Source: JAJXWB01 sp047971685
GTDB taxonomy: Bacteria > Pseudomonadota > Alphaproteobacteria > Rhizobiales > Beijerinckiaceae
NCBI GenBank assembly: GCA_047971685.1
Contig: JBKDZW010000024.1
Coordinates: 1-9,297, forward strand
Reading direction: 5' to 3'
Length of the DNA: 9,297 nt
The notes under the pieces are model-generated. The model did no database searches and was not told the DNA's origin. It worked only from the letters and a program-made list of their open reading frames with translations. The position numbers and the translations under genes are program-made. Shown here one piece after another: positions 4,961 through 9,297 of the stretch. The stretch's first letter is position 1, and each line of letters opens with the position of its first letter.

Positions 4961-6382
4961 TCACGCCTTGCTTTGACCGGACAGGCGGAGCGCCTCGGCC
5001 AGCTCCTCGATGTGGTTGGGGCTGCCCAGCAGGCCGCGGCTCGTCCAATAGCTCGTGTGGCTGAAGAGCGAGCGCCCCCATAGATGGGTCGTTTGCACCG
5101 CGCGATCCTGCACGCCCGCGCCGAAATTCGGCGCCAGCGGACCGCCGATCACATCGCCGCGCACGAACCCGCGTGACGTCGGAAAATAGAGATTGGTCCA
5201 GCGCGTGAAGGCAAATAGCGCGGAATGCCGGATCGAGGCCTTCTCGCGGCCCGGACGCTGGAAGACGACGCAACTGGGGGGAATGCTGTCCGCATCGTAT
5301 TGCGGTGGGCAGGTCGCCAGTTCCCCCTCGCGGCGGCGGCGGTCGAAATCGGCGAGATCGTCCGCCACCAGGAAATGCGCATAGGTGAGCGGCGAACCAA
5401 GCGTAACGAAATCCGATACGCGCCACCGCCCGGCTTCGGCGCTTCCGGACAACGCCTGCTGCGCGGCCCGCCAGGCGGCGAGGTCGAAAGGAGCCTTGCC
5501 GCTTGCGAGTTCGTCGATGCGCGAGATTTCCGCAGACAGGCCCGGCGTGAGCGGCGTCTCCACGTCACGCATGCGCTTGGCGAAGGCATGGGCGAGAATG
5601 TCGTAACCGATCACGGACCCCAGGCTATGGCCGACCACGACGATCCGATCGTACTTGCCGCAGTCATGCAGTTTGTCGATCAGGTCGGCGCCGCGGCTGC
5701 GGATCGCCTGCCGCGCGCCGATATTGTCGGGACTGGCGATCAGATAGCGCGCTGCGTCGCCGGCGAATGTCTTCACGAACATATTGATCGCTATAAAGAC
5801 GGCGACGACCACGAGTTCGGGAAACGCCCACAGGCTCGGCAGGCTCGGGCTGATGATCATGCGCACGAGATGCGCCGTGCAGAACGCGACCACAAGCAGC
5901 AGCAGCGGGATGAGGATGCGGCTGTAGCGCCGCGCCTTGAGAAAGCCCGGCGAGGCGCGTTTCAGGCCCCTTCGCAACAGAAGATGGAAGACGATCCAGC
6001 GCCAGACCGCGCCCACGCGCGTGCCGGTCATGAGGTCCGCCCAGTAAAATTCAAAAAAGTCCGTGCGCACGCCTTGGTTGACGCCGGTCGCGATCTGAAA
6101 CAGCTCGAAATTGTCAGTCATCGTATCGGGCGCCGACCAGGCGCGATGGCCCTCGATCCGGCGGCCCTGCGGATCGTGCAGCCATATCCCATCGACGAAG
6201 CCGCGCAGCGTATCCATCGGCCTCTGGTCGCCGATCCCGTGAATGATGAGGACGGCCTGACGCATGGATAGCGGCGCGGTGCGCGGATCGGGCGGCGGCT
6301 CCTTGCGCTCATCGGCGTTGCGCTGCGGCTCATTGGCGCTGCGCTGTGGCTCATTGGCGCTGCGCTGCGGCTCGTCGTTCAT
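4961..6382 (-). CDS. Putative membrane-associated alpha/beta hydrolase
   Basis: This 473-residue protein is of unrecognised exact family. Near the N-terminus is VLIIHGIGDQRP (about 44-55), the strand-turn and oxyanion HG of alpha/beta hydrolases. The nucleophile elbow IVVVGHSLGSVIGYD lies at 247-261 with Ser253. His442 (LFSHTSYW) is a candidate catalytic His. Two hydrophobic segments at about 156-178 and 187-205 sit between HG and the nucleophile, suggesting an inserted membrane hairpin. Substrate is unknown; a lipase/esterase role is inference. The ATG at 6382 is chosen; the frame stays open to 6583 but that part is low-complexity arginine/alanine, and Met40 (6265) is an alternative directly before the conserved core. 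No strong ribosome site supports either. It converges on the TPR gene and diverges from pntA. Confidence 0.8.
   Translation of the reverse strand: MNDEPQRSANEPQRSANEPQRNADERKEPPPDPRTAPLSMRQAVLIIHGIGDQRPMDTLRGFVDGIWLHDPQGRRIEGHRAWSAPDTMTDNFELFQIATGVNQGVRTDFFEFYWADLMTGTRVGAVWRWIVFHLLLRRGLKRASPGFLKARRYSRILIPLLLLVVAFCTAHLVRMIISPSLPSLWAFPELVVVAVFIAINMFVKTFAGDAARYLIASPDNIGARQAIRSRGADLIDKLHDCGKYDRIVVVGHSLGSVIGYDILAHAFAKRMRDVETPLTPGLSAEISRIDELASGKAPFDLAAWRAAQQALSGSAEAGRWRVSDFVTLGSPLTYAHFLVADDLADFDRRRREGELATCPPQYDADSIPPSCVVFQRPGREKASIRHSALFAFTRWTNLYFPTSRGFVRGDVIGGPLAPNFGAGVQDRAVQTTHLWGRSLFSHTSYWTSRGLLGSPNHIEELAEALRLSGQSKA
6308..6370 (-). repeat. 21-bp in-frame tandem repeat at the hydrolase N-terminus
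   Basis: Three units at 6308-6328, 6329-6349 and 6350-6370 differ by only a few bases. On the minus strand they encode EPQRSAN, EPQRSAN and EPQRNAD just after MND. This is a disordered hydrophilic head before the hydrolase core (from about residue 40). If translation instead starts at 6265, the repeat is 5' leader. Confidence 0.92.
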
Positions 6383-6624
6383 GAAACGCCCCCGTGTTCC
6401 ACGGCGCAAGCCTAGCGCCAATCTGGCGGAACGTCGACCATTCGCTGCGGCCTCCGCGCCCTCGCGCGCGCCCTGCGGCCTCCAGCGAACGGAATTCCCA
6501 CCGCGGCGCCCTATGGCGCAGCGCGGGATTGATGTATGAAGCCAACCCTTGGCGTTTGAACGAAAAGACAGGCCCCGGAGCACTCACGCGCGCACACCCC
6601 GAGGTTGCGAGGAGAAACGAGCTG
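6383..6624. other. Divergent control region between the hydrolase gene and pntA
   Basis: These 242 bases must contain promoters for both genes but I cannot assign boxes. A direct repeat CTGCGGCCTCC occurs twice at about 6444-6483, flanked by a TTCGCTG...CAGCGAA inverted pair. AGGAG at 6610-6614, ten bases before the ATG, is the pntA ribosome site. Open frames on both strands cross the region but show no recognisable protein. Confidence 0.5.
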
Positions 6625-8223
6625 ATGTCGCAGGTCATTGGAATCCCGAAGGAAATATTCCCCGGCGAGAAGCGCGTGGCGATAGCGCCGGAAGTCGCTC
6701 AGAAACTGGTTGGCCTTGGATTTTCGGTTCTGGTCGAGAAGGGAGCCGGCGACGGCGCCGATATTTACGACGACGCCCTGACGGCGGCCGGCGCTAAAAT
6801 CGCGGCGACTGCGGCGGATGTCTGGTCGGGCGCCGACATCGTGTTCAAGGTGCGTCCGCCCGGCGATTCCGAGGTCGCGCAGATGAAGGAGGGCCAGACG
6901 CTCGTTTCCTTCGTCTGGCCGGCCCAGAACCCCGATCTGATGAAGGCGCTGGAAGCGCGCAAGACGACCGTGCTGGCGATGGACGCCGTGCCGCGTCTTC
7001 TTTCTCGTGCGCAAAAAATGGATGCGCTGACCTCGCAGGCGGGCGTCACGGGTTATCGCGCGGTGATCGAGGCGGCGAACGCTTTCGGCCGTTATTTCGC
7101 AGGACAGATCACGGCCGCCGGCAAGATACCGCCGGCAAAGGTATTTGTGGCGGGCGCAGGCGTCGCCGGTCTTGCGGCCATCGGCACGGCGGTCGGCCTT
7201 GGCGCGATCGTGCGCGCCAACGACACGCGCGCGGAAGTGGCCGATCAGGTCAAGTCCATGGGCGCCGAATTCGTCAAGGTCGATTACGACGAGGAAGGCG
7301 GCGGCGGCGGCGGCTACGCTAAGGTGATGAGCGAGGGCTTCCAGAAGGCCCAGCGCGAAATGTACGCCAGGATGGCGCAGGATTGCGACATCATCATTAC
7401 GACCGCGCTCATCCCCGGCAAGCCCGCGCCAAAGCTCATCACCGCCGAAATGGTGAAGTCGATGAAGCCCGGCAGCGTGATCGTCGATCTTGCGGCAGAA
7501 CAGGGCGGCAATTGCGAACTCACCGTGCCGGGCGAGGCCGTGGTGCGCGACGGCGTGACCATTGTCGGCTACACCGATCTGCACAGCCGCCTCGCCAAGC
7601 AGTCCTCGACGCTTTATGCGACCAACCTGCTGCGTCTGACGGAAGAATTGTGCAAGGCCAAGGATGGCCGGATCGTCGTCAACATGGAAGACGACGCCAT
7701 CAGGGGTTTCACTGTCGTCAAGGATGGCGAACTGACCTGGCCCGCCCCGCCGCTGAAACTGCCGGCGCCGCCTGCGGCCAGGCCCGCAGCCGCGGCGGCG
7801 GCGTCCGCGTCCGCGCCAAAGAAATCGTCGGGGCACGGCCATGGCGCGCCGTCCGAACCAATGGCGCTCAGAACCTTGCTGATCGTCGCAGCAGTCATAG
7901 CCGTTCTCTTCCTGCTGGTCGGCGCCTATGCGCCTCCGGCCTTCCTTGGGCATTTCACCGTCTTCGTGCTGGCCATCTTCGTCGGCTACATGGTGGTCTG
8001 GAACGTGACGCCCGCGCTCCACACGCCGCTGATGAGCGTCACCAACGCCATATCTTCGATCATCGCCATCGGCGCGCTCATCCAGATCTGGCCGCCGTCC
8101 TCGCCGGGGCGCCCCGACATCTGGATTTTGATCATCGCCTTTGTCGGATTGACGCTCACCACCATCAACATGTTCGGCGGCTTCGCTGTTACGCGCCGCA
8201 TGCTGGCGATGTTCCAGAAGTAA
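6625..8223 (+). CDS. pntA: Proton-translocating NAD(P) transhydrogenase, alpha subunit (fused form)
   Basis: PntA carries the NAD(H)-binding domain I and part of the membrane domain II of the inner-membrane transhydrogenase, which uses the proton gradient to make NADPH from NADH. The 532-residue chain opens MSQVIGIPKEIFPGEKRVAI. SRAQKMDALTSQAG lies at 127-140, the NAD motif GAGVAGLAAIG at 177-187, and RANDTR at 197-202. A linker rich in Ala/Pro, with HGHG, spans about 378-412, and about four membrane helices follow (415-434, 443-461, 471-489, 498-517) with HTPLMSVTNAIS. It is one chain as in E. coli, not split as in Rhodospirillum rubrum. The mobile loop before YAKVM is six glycines. ATG 6625 follows AGGAG; the frame is open from 6394 but that part is unlike PntA. 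pntB follows after 13 bases. Confidence 0.97.
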   Translation: MSQVIGIPKEIFPGEKRVAIAPEVAQKLVGLGFSVLVEKGAGDGADIYDDALTAAGAKIAATAADVWSGADIVFKVRPPGDSEVAQMKEGQTLVSFVWPAQNPDLMKALEARKTTVLAMDAVPRLLSRAQKMDALTSQAGVTGYRAVIEAANAFGRYFAGQITAAGKIPPAKVFVAGAGVAGLAAIGTAVGLGAIVRANDTRAEVADQVKSMGAEFVKVDYDEEGGGGGGYAKVMSEGFQKAQREMYARMAQDCDIIITTALIPGKPAPKLITAEMVKSMKPGSVIVDLAAEQGGNCELTVPGEAVVRDGVTIVGYTDLHSRLAKQSSTLYATNLLRLTEELCKAKDGRIVVNMEDDAIRGFTVVKDGELTWPAPPLKLPAPPAARPAAAAAASASAPKKSSGHGHGAPSEPMALRTLLIVAAVIAVLFLLVGAYAPPAFLGHFTVFVLAIFVGYMVVWNVTPALHTPLMSVTNAISSIIAIGALIQIWPPSSPGRPDIWILIIAFVGLTLTTINMFGGFAVTRRMLAMFQK

Positions 8224-8236
8224 GAGGACGAGAAAC

Positions 8237-9297
8237 ATGTCAGCCAGCCTCGTCACGGTCTCCTATATCGGAGCCACCATCCTCTTCGTCCTCAGTCTCG
8301 GCGGCCTGTCCAATCCCGAGACCGCCAAGCGCGGCAATTGGTATGGCGTCATCGGCATGACCATTGCCGTTCTGGCGACCATCTTCGGCTCGCGCATCGG
8401 CGCCGGCGGCGCGCAAACCTCGATTGTCGTGGGCGCGGGCTATGTCTTCATCATTCTTGCAATGGTGATCGGCGGCGCGATCGGCCTCTATGCCGCGCGC
8501 ACCGTGCAGATGACGCAAATGCCGGAACTGGTGGCGATCATGCATTCGCTGGTCGGTTTTGCGGCCTGCGCCATCGGCTTCGCCAGCTACATCGACACCT
8601 CGACGGTGTTTGCAACATCAGCCGAACACACGATCCATCTTGCCGAAATCTATATCGGCATATTGATCGGCGCCGTGACGTTCACGGGCTCCGTCATCGC
8701 CTTCGGCAAATTGTCGGGCCGCATCGACGGCAAGCCCCTGCTGCTGCCGGGCCGCCACTGGATCAATCTGGCGGGGCTCGTCCTGGTCGTCATCTTCGGC
8801 AAGTTCTTCATGGGCGCCGAAACGATTGGCGGCGGCATGTTCCCGCTGATCGTGATGACGATCATCTCGCTGGCCTTCGGCGTTCACATGGTCATGGCCA
8901 TCGGCGGCGCGGACATGCCTGTCGTCATCTCCATGCTGAATTCCTATTCGGGATGGGCTGCGGCTGCGACCGGCTTCATGCTGTCCAACGATCTGCTGAT
9001 CGTGGTCGGCGCGCTCGTCGGCTCGTCCGGCGCGATCCTCAGCTACATCATGTGCCGCGCGATGAACCGCAATTTCATCTCCGTGATCGCCGGCGGCTTC
9101 GGCACGCCCAGCGCCTCCCCCTCGGGCGGCGACGCAGCGCCGGCGGGCGAGGCCAGATCGATCAGCGCGGCCGAAACCGCCGAACTGCTCGCCGAGGCGA
9201 AGAACGTCATCATCGTGCCGGGCTATGGCATGGCGGTGGCGCAGGCCCAGCACGCGGTCTACGAAATGACCAGATTGTTGCGCGACAAGGGCGTGAA
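8237..9297 (+). CDS. pntB: NAD(P) transhydrogenase, beta subunit (3' end outside window)
   Basis: PntB supplies the rest of the proton channel and the NADP(H)-binding domain III. The 353 residues present of an expected 460 or so run MSASLVTVSYIGATILFVLS onward without a stop to the window end. About eight or nine membrane helices fill residues 5-285. LVAIMHSLVGFAA at 98-110 carries His103, the counterpart of the essential channel histidine (His91 in E. coli). GGADMPVVISMLNSYSGWAA at 223-242 and the stretch to FISVIAGGFG are strongly conserved. A linker follows at about 290-310, then VIIVPGYGMAVAQAQHAVYE, the start of the NADP(H)-binding fold. AGAGG at 8223-8227 overlaps the pntA stop and precedes the ATG by nine bases, so the two genes form an operon. 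Confidence 0.97.
   Translation, partial: MSASLVTVSYIGATILFVLSLGGLSNPETAKRGNWYGVIGMTIAVLATIFGSRIGAGGAQTSIVVGAGYVFIILAMVIGGAIGLYAARTVQMTQMPELVAIMHSLVGFAACAIGFASYIDTSTVFATSAEHTIHLAEIYIGILIGAVTFTGSVIAFGKLSGRIDGKPLLLPGRHWINLAGLVLVVIFGKFFMGAETIGGGMFPLIVMTIISLAFGVHMVMAIGGADMPVVISMLNSYSGWAAAATGFMLSNDLLIVVGALVGSSGAILSYIMCRAMNRNFISVIAGGFGTPSASPSGGDAAPAGEARSISAAETAELLAEAKNVIIVPGYGMAVAQAQHAVYEMTRLLRDKGV

Noticed and set aside
5225..6271. A 348-codon + strand ORF opposite the hydrolase gene
   Set aside because: The minus frame has HG and GHSLG motifs and membrane segments; the + product is rich in H, R and D, as antisense frames often are.
6511..8256. A 581-codon minus-strand ORF opposite pntA
   Set aside because: Shadow of a highly conserved gene.
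8618..9253. A 211-codon minus-strand ORF opposite pntB
   Set aside because: Antisense of membrane-helix coding sequence; the His/Asp/Arg-rich product is an artefact.
1..9297. tRNA, rRNA, transposase, integrase or phage genes
   Set aside because: None recognised on either strand; the repeats come without any mobility gene.

Overview
The window reads as a stretch of core chromosome from an alphaproteobacterium, most likely of the order Hyphomicrobiales (Rhizobiales). The evidence is a GC-rich coding style, the order purE-purK-rpsU-TPR lipoprotein, small YdcH/DUF465 proteins beside purE, a very typical alphaproteobacterial S21 protein, and intergenic repeats (the AGAGCG...CGCTCT and GCAATTCC...GGAATTGC type) of a kind I recall as common in rhizobial-type genomes. 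No genus can be fixed by eye; a Beijerinckiaceae/Methylocystaceae relative is only a guess.

Layout, left to right. Bases 1-472 hold no gene I can support; they contain two blocks of short tandem repeats, a strong GC hairpin and a dispersed repeat element. A small DUF465 gene lies on the minus strand (473-658). It is divergent, across a 322-base gap, from a second DUF465 gene on the plus strand (981-1199). Then come purE (1318-1824, TTG start) and purK (1814-2926), which overlap by 11 bases and carry out the two-step carboxylation of AIR to CAIR in purine synthesis. rpsU (3106-3351, GTG start, perfect Shine-Dalgarno) follows behind a leader with three similar small hairpins. After a 442-base gap with a 22-bp tandem repeat comes a TPR lipoprotein (3794-4753). 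It converges on a minus-strand membrane-linked alpha/beta-hydrolase-like gene (4961-6382). The 207 bases between those two stop codons are almost entirely two repeat elements. On the right, pntA (6625-8223, fused one-chain alpha subunit) and pntB (8237 to beyond the window end) encode the proton-translocating NAD(P) transhydrogenase, transcribed divergently from the hydrolase gene.

Most genes are ordinary housekeeping genes and I see no phage, transposon, CRISPR, toxin or defence system. The unusual part is the DNA between and at the ends of genes. There are eight separate short tandem duplications (units of 17-26 bp) in 9.3 kb, many just upstream of a start codon or in an N-terminal coding region. 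Larger repeat elements also abut three stop codons and in two cases appear to contain the stop codon at their edge. The most testable functional idea is that the rpsU leader hairpins control S21 translation.
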